64,000 nucleotides of DNA from Ancylostoma caninum. Its lineage: Eukaryota > Nematoda > Chromadorea > Rhabditida > Ancylostomatidae. The DNA is taken from positions 1 to 64,000 of the forward strand of contig JBAJFG010000180.1 of NCBI GenBank assembly GCA_037903475.1, given 5' to 3'. Under the pieces are notes generated by a model, which was not told where the DNA came from, did no database searches, and worked only from the letters and a program-made list of their open reading frames with translations. The number at the start of each line of letters is the position of its first letter. The first letter of the stretch is position 1. Positions 11,416-21,845 of this stretch are shown here, in pieces. The position numbers and the translations under genes were made by a program.

Positions 11416-12326
11416 TATAACAGTTGAACACGTTCGAAAACGTCAGGAATGAATTCAAGAACGTCAGGAGTGAAATGTGATTAAAATCGTTGGTTGTTAC
11501 ACCACAACCCCGCTGGGACCTCAGACAGATAGTTAGCAAGTGTTACTACACTCATTGTGACTACCATGCAAAACACTATCTCATTCATTTGAGTGGAAGC
11601 GGTGCTGCACTACTGCGTGCACCCAATAACAAAGTTCTCTCTCACTCTTGTAAATGCAGTATCAATGGCAGACGGTCAACGCACTGCACCTTACATATTT
11701 TGCCACAACATAAGTGCACCTTTTTGCGTGAAAATATTACTATAAATCATCATTGCACTCAGCATCAGGCATCGGTTTACCTAATCTTGAATAACTCGCC
11801 CTTCAAAATTCCCACAACATAGATTTTTGGTCTCTGTCCATTCCGGATTCGCCACGTGTAACGTCGCAGAGATTTGCTTAACAGTTGTGTCCTCATCTAA
11901 GAAACGAGTGTAGCTCTCCTCAGTTGAAGCGTTTGTATGGAGTGACCGTCAAAACTTATTTCGTAGCCGAGTCTCCTGTAGCTATTTCAATGACAGATAC
12001 TAGCAAAGAATTTCAGTTTTATCATATGTTCATCACTTTGTGTGAATAGCGTATCACACGGGCTGGTGATGTAATCGACCCTTCTTGTTTTCTGTACTAG
12101 TCGCGCAATTTCAATGTTACATGCTGCATTTGCAAAAGTCCACGCGTACTTCCAGTCGACGGTTACCCTTCTCTGACATCCGACTGATTTTCGCAGACTG
12201 TAAAAAGGAAGAGTATGTCGTAGGCGTGCTGAGGTCAAGACCCCAAAAACTGGTTCGCAGCGGCGCGCAGCCAAGTGATATGTCGAGAAGGACACATAGA
12301 CCACGACGGGTAGCAGAAAATTCCAG
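11416..12326. other. Region upstream of the CAP gene
   Basis: This stretch should hold the promoter and first exon(s) of the CAP gene. An open frame at 12085-12330 overlaps the acceptor of the first recognisable CAP exon, but no start codon with a good donor is convincing. Nothing else is recognised. Confidence 0.3.
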
Positions 12327-15149
12327 ATAGATCAAATACGGCGATTCCTTCTCCAAGAAGGTCTTCGATCGCGTGGCAATCCAAAGAAATTCGACCTGAA
12401 ACAATTCAAGGATGAGGTATCCAGAATATTTTGTTGCCCAACAGTAACGCGTGACCTTGAACTGCTTTTCAGCTCACTATTTACCATAACATGTACCGAA
12501 GTAAACATGGTTCACCCCCTCTAGTTTACGACGAACACCTCGAAAAATCTGCCCAAAAATGGGCGAACACACTGGGAAGTAAAAGGAGCTGTCTGGTACA
12601 CGAGCAGCCACGAATGTGAGTATTTTTGAGAAACATTGTCCACTAGGTAGTTGATTCTGTTCAGATATGGCGAGAATTTGTTTTATTTTGGAGCCAAGAA
12701 CTTTCCAAGTGCAACGACCATGGCACGTATGGTATCCCAAAGTTTCTATATGGAAGGAACTAGATATGATTACAAGAGGCGAGTGGCACTAATTGAACTA
12801 GGCTGGTTAGTTAAGTTACCGGTAGCATGGACTTTGCATCTTTCGGATATTTGATCTTAAGTCTCGAGATTTTAATGTATTTGGATTCCCTAGGACGCGG
12901 AGATAACATATTTGCACAAAATTATATGTCAAAATGCCGAAAAACCATTTTTAAGCTTCTTATTTGGAGGGGGATGGGGTGAGGAATTCACGGAGATGCG
13001 AGACAACTGCCACATATGCTGCTGTGCTTCTGACTAAGAAAACCACCATCATCGTGGCTATTGTAATACTCATTCTCAGGTGGGAAAATTTGAGCAGATT
13101 CCACTTATTTTATGTGTATTTGTTCCGGAAATTTACTTCTGAAACAAGCTCATGTAAAATAAGCGAAATTTGCTCGAATTTGCCAATTTTTGTCGATTCT
13201 AGTGGAAATCGCTGGAATTTGCGTAGTGTAACCTCGAGCAGATTTCGTGTATTTTTCGTATATTCTTCTGGTAAATTCGTTCTTCACCAATTATTGTCAT
13301 TGCTTTTCCACCTTCGGGAATAAGTTATGCCTGAAAAAATTCCACATGACTCACTCATCATAATCACCAAAAAGTTCAGTAAATTAATTTGATGCATATA
13401 AATATTCCATGCTAACATCTCAGACAATTTTTCGGAAGGACCGCAGCAGGAAACCGGAAGGACCGACAGGTGACCTGCAATCCTTCCGGTTTCCTGCTGC
13501 ATTTCTTCCAAATAGCTGCTGCCGTCCTTCCGAATGGCTACGGGGATGTGCGCGCTAGTTCTGCACAAGTGCGTTACGCAACCATTTCACTCCGTAGGAC
13601 CACCACGCGGCGGTAAACACAGGTAAACAGGCAAGAATGACAACCTATCCTAGGGTCTGTGGCTCTACGGTCCGAAGCACTCATAAAGCCAAGTTCCTCT
13701 CTGAGGTGCGATACCATTTTTGTTGGTGAGCTCCATACATAAGGGGGGGGGTATGATAACGCTCACTCTCTCTCCTGCATTCTGCTGCGGTCCTTCTGCA
13801 CTCGGAAGAATCGCAGCAGAAAACATTCTGCTGCGGCCTTTCCCGTTTTCTGCTGCGGTCCTTCCGAATCATTCCCTAAAGAAATCTGTTCTGCTGCGGT
13901 CCTTCCGAATCGCTCCAATGTGAGTCGGAAGGACCGCAGCAGAAAACATTTTGCTGTGGTCCTTCCGAAAATTTTTATCTCTGCGTCTTTCTCTTCTTAA
14001 CCACATGAGCGCGATCTCTTTCTGCTGCGGTCCTTCCGACATTTTGTCTGAGATGAGGGATATTCACCAGCGTAATCTGCGGAGCACTTCAACTGGATGT
14101 ACTGTGGAAGGTGTTGAAGTTGAATTCGATGGTGGTCGTTCAAAACACCTGCACACGGAGATATTCTCCTGAGTGAAGCATTACTGTTGAATTGGTTCAG
14201 AAGCTCATTCAGCATTGGAAATTACAAGGTTGAAAACTGTGCACTTGAAATGCAGGAAAAAAACGGCGCCGACCGGCATGTCCCAATCCGTCGCATCGCT
14301 GTTATTTAACGTTTGATGTACAGCTGATCACTAGAGGTCTTACAAGACTTCTTTCTCCTTTCCGGGTGTAGCTCTCTAACAGACATTTCATGCAGGATTG
14401 AACAAAATTATGCTAACAAAGGAAGCGACACACGGAAAAAGAAAATTTTATAACTTGGAATAGTATTTAATATTCATGTTTATTCTCTTTGATTGAACAG
14501 AAAGCGGTCGTTGACTGCGGCGCGCAGATCGTTCAATTGATTCCATCTGTACTTTTTAGATTGCTTTTCCAACGGGTCCACATTCGGATGATGTTTATAA
14601 CACGTCCATGCCTCGGGCATCATTGAATGCTACTAATCCTACAAGAGTGAGACAAGGAAATTCGATGATCACTAGATGAAACCAATAGGACCGAAGACAT
14701 ATTTTTCGCCCAGCTCTGAACCAAGCGTGACTTGTGTGCTGCAGCACTTTTCTGGCTAAACGTTTTAGAGAAGCATCCCAATTTACTTCAACTTCAAGGC
14801 AAGACAGGTCCCTCGAAAAAAAAAAGAAGCTGTTCTTACAGTATTTTCAACCCACCTTGTAGATTGATGTCATACCGCCTACAGCTAAATTACAAGTTGA
14901 GAGCACTAGCAATTTAGGTTCTATCCGATGACGTACTTCAAAACTGGACACTTTACTCAGCTGATCTGGAGAGGATCGCGACGAATGGGCGTGGGCGTGT
15001 CGATCGCGTACAACGACGGCTCCAAGAGGGGGCCCTGCTCGCCCTCAGTACCAGTTTACATGATTTACGTCGTCGTAAAGTACGATCCGGCCGGTAACTT
15101 CCAGACGTATGAGTCCTACATGAACAATGTCAAGTCTCCCATATTGTGA
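12327..15149 (+). CDS. CAP-domain protein, GAPR-1/GLIPR2-like (SCP/TAPS superfamily)
   Basis: Four exons: 12327-12416, 12473-12615, 12665-12778 and 14918-15149 (stop TGA). They join in phase (0, 2, 2) to 192 codons; any exon before 12327 was not found. Exon 2 carries the N-terminal helix (YHNMYRSKHGSPPL), exon 3 the YGENLFYF motif, exon 4 the signature GHFTQLIWRGSRRMGVG and a C-terminal YDPAGNFQ. The four residues of the CAP cavity are all present: His in CLVHEQ, Glu in GEN, Glu in FYMEGT, His in GHFTQ. Only two cysteines are seen, unlike secreted hookworm ASPs with many disulfides, so an intracellular, membrane-associated GAPR-1-like role is favoured. The last intron (12779-14917) needs a GC donor (AG|GCGAGT) to keep frame. 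Small upstream introns are 56 and 49 bp. Confidence 0.85.
13424..14050. repeat. Repeated word TGCTGCGGTCCTTCCGA in both orientations, inside the CAP intron
   Basis: About ten copies of TTCTGCTGCGGTCCTTCCGA or its reverse (TCGGAAGGACCGCAGCAGAA) lie in the 2.1-kb intron, in clusters at about 13430-13530 and 13775-14045. The first cluster forms a hairpin around GACAGGTGACCTGC. Organisation and word shape parallel the element at 2011-3436, and both contain TCTCTGCGTCT between words. It is probably a related foldback element, but I could not fix its termini. Confidence 0.6.
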
Positions 15150-16056
15150 TTAGCCGACGCATCACACTTGTACTGGTGCTAGCATCTTTAAATCCGCGAA
15201 TGCGATTTCCATGCAGCCTTCGGGAGATGTCTACGGATATTAAGACGAGTCCTCAACAGTGATGGTCAATGATACTGATGTTTTCCTGAAATTCTTACCA
15301 CATATGACTTAGTATGATGAATTCATTGCTGTTAATAACACAAATCCTATTTGATAGACGTGTTCAACTCAAATAAATGATCTCTTGTATCTTCCTGCAG
15401 TTTTTTTGTTCGTTTCTGATGTGTGACTAACAGAACATGGTACGTAGCACTCCGTCCAGAGCACTGCCAAATCTGAAGGGGTTCTGCTCCCCTAAGAATT
15501 AGCGTACAAATGCACGGCACAGGACTAGGATCCGCCAAGAGAATGCGCCTTTCATTCTGGGAAACGATCAAGAGGTACCAGAGTTAGGCACAAGTTTAGT
15601 TCGAGCAAAAAAAAATTACGAAGTCCCCTTCGATCTAGTGAAAATTCTACAAAAGCCCCATTGCAAACAAACAAAAGTAAAGACAGGCTTGTGCAAAGAG
15701 CATTGGTTTCGTGGTTTCAATGTCCATCGTCTATACGTGTTAACAAGTGCTAACAAGTGTACTGGCGGTGGAGCACATGCTAGCACCGTCATGTAATTTT
15801 TAAATTTACAGCTAAAATTCGGGAAGGTATGGAGATTTCAGCGGCTTTTGCCAGGAGTTTGATAGAGCAGTATTTTCTGAATACAAGAGTGCAAATAAAC
15901 TTGGAAATAATTGTGTTTAGAAGAAGTTATTTGATTGACTTGTGTCGAAATGGATTTTAAGACCGTTTTTTGACTAATTTTTTTTCGCTGTAATCAGAGC
16001 AACGCGGCATTCATTATTCGCTGAAACGAGCAGCATCTTCTGAAGCCAACCGCGTT
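15150..16056. other. Intergenic, no gene seen
   Basis: Sequence 3' of the CAP gene. It is AT-rich with no recognisable coding or repeat structure beyond short A-runs. Cleavage and polyadenylation of the CAP mRNA would be expected in the first few hundred bases, but no single signal stands out. Confidence 0.4.
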
Positions 16057-16700
16057 AAAGGCAGCGTCCCCTCAGAATCGTTTCTGAGATTTCAACGTAA
16101 AAAGAATCTCCAGGAGCAGGTGGTCACAACGGTATACGTGATTCCATGCAAGACTGCTGAAAAACCCCATTTTCGAGCCCCAATTTTTAAGGAGCATTTG
16201 GGCGGAGCCAGGGGCGGAGCTAAGAATCTTTCCGAATAATTCACGAACTTCCTGAAGAAATTCGCATTCCTCGTGAGAGTTTCCCATCAACTCCCTAACA
16301 GAATAGAAACTGTTTTCCATGTATGACTAACAAAGGAGTTCACGGCCCGGAAACCCTAAAATTTCGCTTTGACTCCGGAGCCTCTTAAGGGTTTTCGGGC
16401 CTTGAACTCCTTTGCTAGCCACACATGAAGGACAGTTTCTATTCTGTTAGGGAGCTGATGAGGAACTCTCAAGAGGAATATGAATTTCCTCAGGATATGC
16501 GCTTCCTGGAGTGAATTATTCGGAAAGTCTCTTGGCTCCGCCCCTGGCTCCGCCCAAAGCCTCCTTAAAAATTGGGGCTCGGAAATGAGGTTTTTTAGCA
16601 GTCTTCCAAGGAATCACGTATACCACTGTGATCACCAGCTCCTGGAGATTCTTTTCACGTTGATATCTCAAAAACGATCTTGAGGTGGGACGCTGCCTTT
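16057..16700. mobile_element. Foldback element with AAAGGCAGCGTCCC termini
   Basis: Two arms of about 300 bp are inverted copies of each other, from AAAGGCAGCGTCCC at the left to GGGACGCTGCCTTT at the right, meeting near 16360. The arms share GGCGGAGCCAGGGGCGGAGC / GCTCCGCCCCTGGCTCCGCC and a GTTTCTATTCTGTTAGGGAG block. No transposase is encoded; open frames in the arms are by-products. Confidence 0.75.
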
Positions 16701-17200
16701 CAATACAATTGGAAATAATTGATTTTAGGAAAAGTTCTCTGATGAAAACTCTTCAGACCGGTGTTAAACCCTAAATTTTGGGGTAAATTTGGGGTTCAGA
16801 GAATTCCTAAGCGATACTCCTTTGAAAATCAAATAATTCCAATTCCCTTTGGCAGTTGGAGAAAGAGTAACATCTGTAATCCTCCTACAAAGTTTGAGCA
16901 GATTCCGTTCAGTACCAACGATTCTGTGGGTACTGCCAGGTAAATTTGCAGTTATAACTCCTACCTAAACCAATTAAATCCAATCCCCTTCGAGATTTAG
17001 ATTGGACGTTTCCATGTGCAGTTATATGCTTGTTTTCGACATTGATCCGTCCAGAATCCGACCTTTTATAAGCGCTGGAAGCAGTGTCATTGGCAAGATT
17101 CTCATATGATAAACCCACAAACTCTTGCCGAAATCAATTAATTCCAATTTCGTTCGGCACTTAGAGGAAGAGTACTATCAGTAATCTTAGTGCAAGATTT
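16701..17200. other. Spacer between two foldback elements
   Basis: AT-rich; no gene or clear repeat end. Confidence 0.4.
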
Positions 17201-17670
17201 AAAGGCAGCAGGAGCTGAAATCCTCGACTGTGAGTGATGAAGTACAGACTCAGCACATCATAAATGTGAAACGAACACAGACAATTATGGCTTACCTGCA
17301 GAGAAAATGGAACATTCGTCGCGAACACGCCTGGCCGTGTTCGCGCGCAGACGAGTTTTCCCCGGCGCAAAAAGCCATTGCGGTGCGTGGTTTGGCGCAA
17401 AGGGAAAACGAAAATTGAAAATTGAAATGCATTCAATTCACAGGGTTTCATGGCGGGACTCGGCCAAAACCACGGGCCGCAATGGCTTTCGCGCCGGGGA
17501 AAACTCGTCCGCGCGCGAACATGGCCAGGCGTGTTCGCGACGAATGTTCCATTTTCTCTGCAGGTAAGCCATCACTGTCTGTGTTCGTTTCACATTTATG
17601 ATGTGCCGAGTCTGTACTTCACCATCCGCAGCTCAACTCAGAGTCGAGATTTTCAGCTCCTGCTGCCTTT
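17201..17670. mobile_element. Foldback element with AAAGGCAGCAGGAGCTGAAA termini
   Basis: The terminus AAAGGCAGCAGGAGCTGAAA at 17201 is exactly reverse-complemented at 17651-17670. Internal arms match through the GC-rich centre (GCGAACACGCCTGGCC / GGCCAGGCGTGTTCGC). Its first nine bases equal those of the 16057 element, suggesting one superfamily. Flanks contain TTA/TAA, so a TA-type target is possible. Confidence 0.75.
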
Positions 17671-18154
17671 AAGCAGGATCCATTCAGTAACGGCGATGCT
17701 GCTAGGTACTTTTTCAAGTGTAATTTTCAAAGCTAATATTAGTTTTGCTTTTATTTCAGTCAGAATTAAGAGAATTAACGAAGGAAAAGTTCTTCAGTTT
17801 GATCTCCCTTCTTTGCTCGTATTTGCAAAAGAGTGGATGGTGATCCGATCAAAGTCCGACCTAATTATCACCATTTACACAAAGGCTCGTTGGCTGTCAG
17901 TAACGTACCGTAACAGTGCTGCGTGGCTAATGACAGTGTCAGCGGGTTCTTGCGCTGCCCATGCTCTAAGCCCCTTCCATTTTGACTAAGGTAAGCTTAC
18001 GCTGCTCTGGAAAACCTAGCTGATCACCGAACAGCTCATGTGACGCTAATTAAGTCGGGTACCTCTTGGCAGTGACCCTTTCATTTCACATCAACGCCTG
18101 CTGTGCAAAAAACAATTAGACAAATTATTCTGCAGGCAAGTCAGTTATGTGAAT
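17671..18154. other. Exon-like stretch without a resolved frame
   Basis: A good acceptor (TTTTATTTCAG) at about 17759 is followed by roughly 230 bp with open frames in two phases and then TAAG|GTAAGC. One frame includes GDPIKVRPNYHHLHKGSLAV, which loosely recalls an Ig-like strand pattern, but it ends in a stop and no neighbouring exon supports it. Confidence 0.2.
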
Positions 18155-18217
18155 CCCAACTACGCAGCTCTCTGAGAAAAAAAAACTTTGTTTTTTTCAG
18201 AGAGCTGCGTAGTTGGG
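18155..18217. repeat. Near-perfect 63-bp hairpin
   Basis: CCCAACTACGCAGCTCTCTG and its exact reverse complement flank an A-tract/T-tract loop. It could be the tip of a degraded MITE or a strong RNA stem-loop. Confidence 0.65.
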
Positions 18218-18360
18218 AGGGGCAGTGAGCACCAGTATTACAAATCACAGTGGTGTCCTTGCTTACCTATAATACTCATTCCCCTTACATGAAAACCCAA
18301 CCACGAGCTGAAATTGCCATACAACTCAAGCTGTGATTTGCTACGAGTAAAGCATAAATC

Positions 18361-21300
18361 CCCTTCATGTGCCACCTCATCGCGGTGAAGGGGTGAACAT
18401 CTACCAGAGTTCATCTCTGGGAGATGGCCAACGGCACAAACGGCCCGCAGTTCAGAACCGCACTACTTGTAGTGCGTGAACGGGCGGCCCTTGGATAGCT
18501 CCGGCAAGGCACTCCAGGGGTAACCAGGCCACCAGAAAAGCCACGACATTCGCAACAGAGAGAAAACCGGCCCGAAATCGGACATGCCCTCCCACGGCGC
18601 CCGGAGATGCCCCTGCCGAGGACGGAAGAGGAAAGGGACGGGGCGCCACTGGAAATCCCGATAAACGATTTGGACAATGCTTGGACATCTGCACATACAA
18701 TTGCCGATCAGCCTCATCCGACGCAGACTTGAGAACTCTTCTCCACATATCTAAGAGGCTCAGGTACGATGTCATATGTCTGCAAGAGACGAAAACGAAA
18801 ACCCCGTATGCAAGAAGAATGGAAAGCGGAGAACTGATTATAATGGGGCAAAAGATTGATGCGAAGAACGTTGGGGGGGGGGTCGGTTTCTTGATCCACC
18901 CAAGAGTACAGCCCAGCATTCATTCGCACGAAATTCTGAGTCCGCGTATTGCTGTGCTACGATTACGAACGACGAAGAAAGCGACCATCACCATTGTAAA
19001 CTGCTACGCTCCTAACTCTGTTGCCAGCGAAGAGGACAAAGACAACTTCTACTCTGAGCTGGAAGCAGTAGTTAAGAAGGAAAAGTCATACTACAAATAC
19101 ATATGCGGGGATTTCAACGCCCTTGTAGGAAATGGAAGCGACGGAAACTGGAGACTAGGTCGACACGGAAATGAAGCTAGGAACGACAATGGCTTTCGTC
19201 TATTAGATCTGATGTCTTGTTGCAACCTGTTTCATGGAAACTCCATCTTCGAGAAGCCTCAACACAGACGGTGGACCTGGGAAAGTCCTAACGGACAAAC
19301 TCATTCAGAGCTAGACCACATCCTCACGAACCGAAGATGGAGCCTGATGGACACTTCAGTAGTACCCTCTTTTGACACCGGATCCGACCACAGACTGCTA
19401 CGGGCCAAGATACGACTCAGTGATCGCATATTCAAAAGAGACACACATCGTGGGCCACCTATACGCTCTCCTGAGTATGATGAATCCGAACTGCAGAAGG
19501 CCATGAATGCATACAACTGGAGAAAGGAGGAAGATCCCACAGAAGACTATGAAGAATTAGCAAAAGGGCTGATATTTTGTGCCAAAGCAGCTATGATGAA
19601 CTACAAACAGAGAGGAGAAAGGCTGAACCCAAAGGCCAAACAATTGCTGCGCCGTAGAGGTGAAGTCAAAAGAGATCAGGCAGCGACGCATTTGGAGAAA
19701 GTTGTCATCAATAAAGCCTGTCGCGCGGCCATGAAGGAATCCCTTAGAGAGCACCGCAAAAATAAGCTACTTTCGACAGCCGCTCAGAGGAAAAGCCTGA
19801 AACGATGCCGACGAGAACTCTCGGACTATTCTGCTGTGACCACGTGCCTGAAAGACAAACAGGGAATACCCAAAACGACGAGGACGGACATGGAACGCAT
19901 TGTAACGGACTTTTATACAAATCTGTACCGCTCAACAACGGTTGTCCCAAGACGCCCATCCCCCACAGAAGAAAAGCCACCACCCATTCTGGTCTCGGAA
20001 GTGAGAATTGCAATTCAATCGCTGAGAAAGGGGACGGCCCCAGGACCCGATGGCATTACAGCGGACTTGCTTAGAGTCGGAGGATATACAATGCATAAAC
20101 TCTTAGCAGATCACTTTACCTCCTATCTCGAAGCTGGCATCATTCCCGATCAGTGGAAGAGCTCCAAGACAGTGTTGATCTTCAAAAAAGGTGACAAAGA
20201 AGATATCGAAAACTACCGCCCTATTGCTTTGTTGTCTATACCGTACAAACTGTTCACGAAGATCATTCTGAACCGGCTTGAAACCACGCTTGATGAGTAC
20301 CAGCCAATAGAACAGGCAGGTTTCAGAAAAGGCTTTTGCTGTATGGACCACATTCACACTATCGTCCAGCTGATTGAGAGATGCAGGGAATACACGATGC
20401 CTCTGATCCTCACATTCGTCGACTACAGAAAAGCATTCGACTCCGTCGAAACGAATGCAGTCTTGAATGCGCTCATACATGCAGGAGTAGATCCAGCTTA
20501 CGTGAACATTCTTGAGCAGTGCAATGTCGGAACAACGACGACAATCCAGTTGTTTGACAAAAAACTACGCATTCCGATCGGAAAAGGTGTCCGACAAGGT
20601 GACACAATATCGCCAAAACTGTTCACGTCAGCCCTCCAGTATGCTATGTCTCGACTGAACTGGGAAGACAAAGGTATCACGATCGACGGAAAGAAGCTCT
20701 CAAACCTACGATTCGCAGACGACGTGGTTCTTGTTAGCAACAACACATCAGAGATGAACCAGCTGCTAAACGAGCTGAACGAAGTGAGCAAGAGCATCGG
20801 GCTGGAAATGAATATGAAGAAGACACAGATGATGGCAAATCAGTGGTGTGACAACGGAATAGTACAGCTGGATGGAATTATCTTGAGGAAAGTAGACAGC
20901 TACGTTTACCTGGGACGTGAAGTAAATATGACGAACGACTTGACAGGCGAAATTGGGCGAAGAAGAAAAGCGGCGTGGGCAGCCATGGACACGATTCGAG
21001 AAACGACAAGTCAAATCAGGGACTCGAAGCTGCGAGCTCACTTATTTGATTCTACGGTACTTCCGGCACTGTGTTATGCTACTGAAACATGGACGGACAA
21101 CAGAAACATCTCCTTGGCTATGAGAACGACACACAGGGCCTTGGAAAGATGTCTTCTGGGAACGAATAGATGGAAGCAATGGAAATGCGGCCTCAGTAGC
21201 AAAGACTTGAGGAAGGAATCGAAGATCAAGGACCTGACAGACTACATGGCATCCGCAAAGCATCGGTGGGCAGGACACGTGATGCGCCGAACTGACGACA

Positions 21301-21523
21301 GATGGAGCACGAGATCAACTCTCTGGACTCCCTTGAACGTCAAAAGACCCCTCGGCCGACCCTTCACGCGCTGGTCTGATACATTTTCCAGGTCGTTTAA
21401 ACAAAGAGAACTGACGAACTGGATGAGAGCGGCCCGAGACAGGAGAACCTGGAGCGAATGTGGTCCACACTGAGAAGACCAACCCAGCAGTGAAGATGGA
21501 CCATCAAAGTATCAAAGTAAGTA
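18361..21523 (+). mobile_element. Full-length RTE-type LINE with perfect 15-bp target-site duplication
   Basis: The element lies between exact duplications AGTAAAGCATAAATC at 18346-18360 and 21524-21538. It has about 320 bp of 5' leader, one long ORF, and a 3' end closing in short tandem repeats (ATCAAAGT, then AAGT units), as is typical of RTE-clade LINEs. The uninterrupted ORF and unblemished duplication indicate a recent insertion. Confidence 0.85.
18681..21473 (+). CDS. RTE-type LINE ORF2: endonuclease-reverse transcriptase
   Basis: A single open frame of 930 codons. Residues 1-236 form the EEP endonuclease, with ICTYNCRSA, the catalytic Glu in CLQETKTK, CGDFNALVG and DTGSDHRLLRA. A basic linker precedes the reverse transcriptase (about 420-720): TAPGPDGITADLLR, FKKGDKEDIENYRPIALLS, FVDYRKAFDSVE, VRQGDTISP and the catalytic LRFADDVVLV near residue 677. 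The C-terminal part ends with RWAGHVMRR and GRPFTRWSD, typical of RTE elements. The open frame has no ATG at its expected start (TTGGACATC); it stays open upstream, so translation may use a non-ATG codon or an upstream start. The product would copy its RNA into nicked genomic DNA. Confidence 0.9.
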   Translation: MDICTYNCRSASSDADLRTLLHISKRLRYDVICLQETKTKTPYARRMESGELIIMGQKIDAKNVGGGVGFLIHPRVQPSIHSHEILSPRIAVLRLRTTKKATITIVNCYAPNSVASEEDKDNFYSELEAVVKKEKSYYKYICGDFNALVGNGSDGNWRLGRHGNEARNDNGFRLLDLMSCCNLFHGNSIFEKPQHRRWTWESPNGQTHSELDHILTNRRWSLMDTSVVPSFDTGSDHRLLRAKIRLSDRIFKRDTHRGPPIRSPEYDESELQKAMNAYNWRKEEDPTEDYEELAKGLIFCAKAAMMNYKQRGERLNPKAKQLLRRRGEVKRDQAATHLEKVVINKACRAAMKESLREHRKNKLLSTAAQRKSLKRCRRELSDYSAVTTCLKDKQGIPKTTRTDMERIVTDFYTNLYRSTTVVPRRPSPTEEKPPPILVSEVRIAIQSLRKGTAPGPDGITADLLRVGGYTMHKLLADHFTSYLEAGIIPDQWKSSKTVLIFKKGDKEDIENYRPIALLSIPYKLFTKIILNRLETTLDEYQPIEQAGFRKGFCCMDHIHTIVQLIERCREYTMPLILTFVDYRKAFDSVETNAVLNALIHAGVDPAYVNILEQCNVGTTTTIQLFDKKLRIPIGKGVRQGDTISPKLFTSALQYAMSRLNWEDKGITIDGKKLSNLRFADDVVLVSNNTSEMNQLLNELNEVSKSIGLEMNMKKTQMMANQWCDNGIVQLDGIILRKVDSYVYLGREVNMTNDLTGEIGRRRKAAWAAMDTIRETTSQIRDSKLRAHLFDSTVLPALCYATETWTDNRNISLAMRTTHRALERCLLGTNRWKQWKCGLSSKDLRKESKIKDLTDYMASAKHRWAGHVMRRTDDRWSTRSTLWTPLNVKRPLGRPFTRWSDTFSRSFKQRELTNWMRAARDRRTWSECGPH

Positions 21524-21538
21524 AGTAAAGCATAAATC

Positions 21539-21845
21539 ACACTGCAGACCTTAACTCACTGTGACCGATTTTTTCAAAGAATTTCAAAGTGATTTTGGGA
21601 ACATGTATTAAAATTGAACATTTCGTGAGTGAAGAATAAGGCTAGTAATTGAGAAGACATGTGTCGTAAAAAGGCGAGAAATGTCCAAAAAGTACGTTTT
21701 GGAAACACGTTTTGCTACTGAAAGTTAACAACTTTGGGGAAGCGGGGGACCAATTCCAAACGAGTAGTTCCAGTCCGCTCCTGGAATGTAATCCCATACT
21801 TTTTTCGCAACTGCTTTCGAGCTACAAAAATCTGACCTCGATCTA
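21539..21845. other. Flank between RTE and palindromic element
   Basis: Continuation of the host sequence split by the RTE insertion; no gene seen. Confidence 0.4.
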
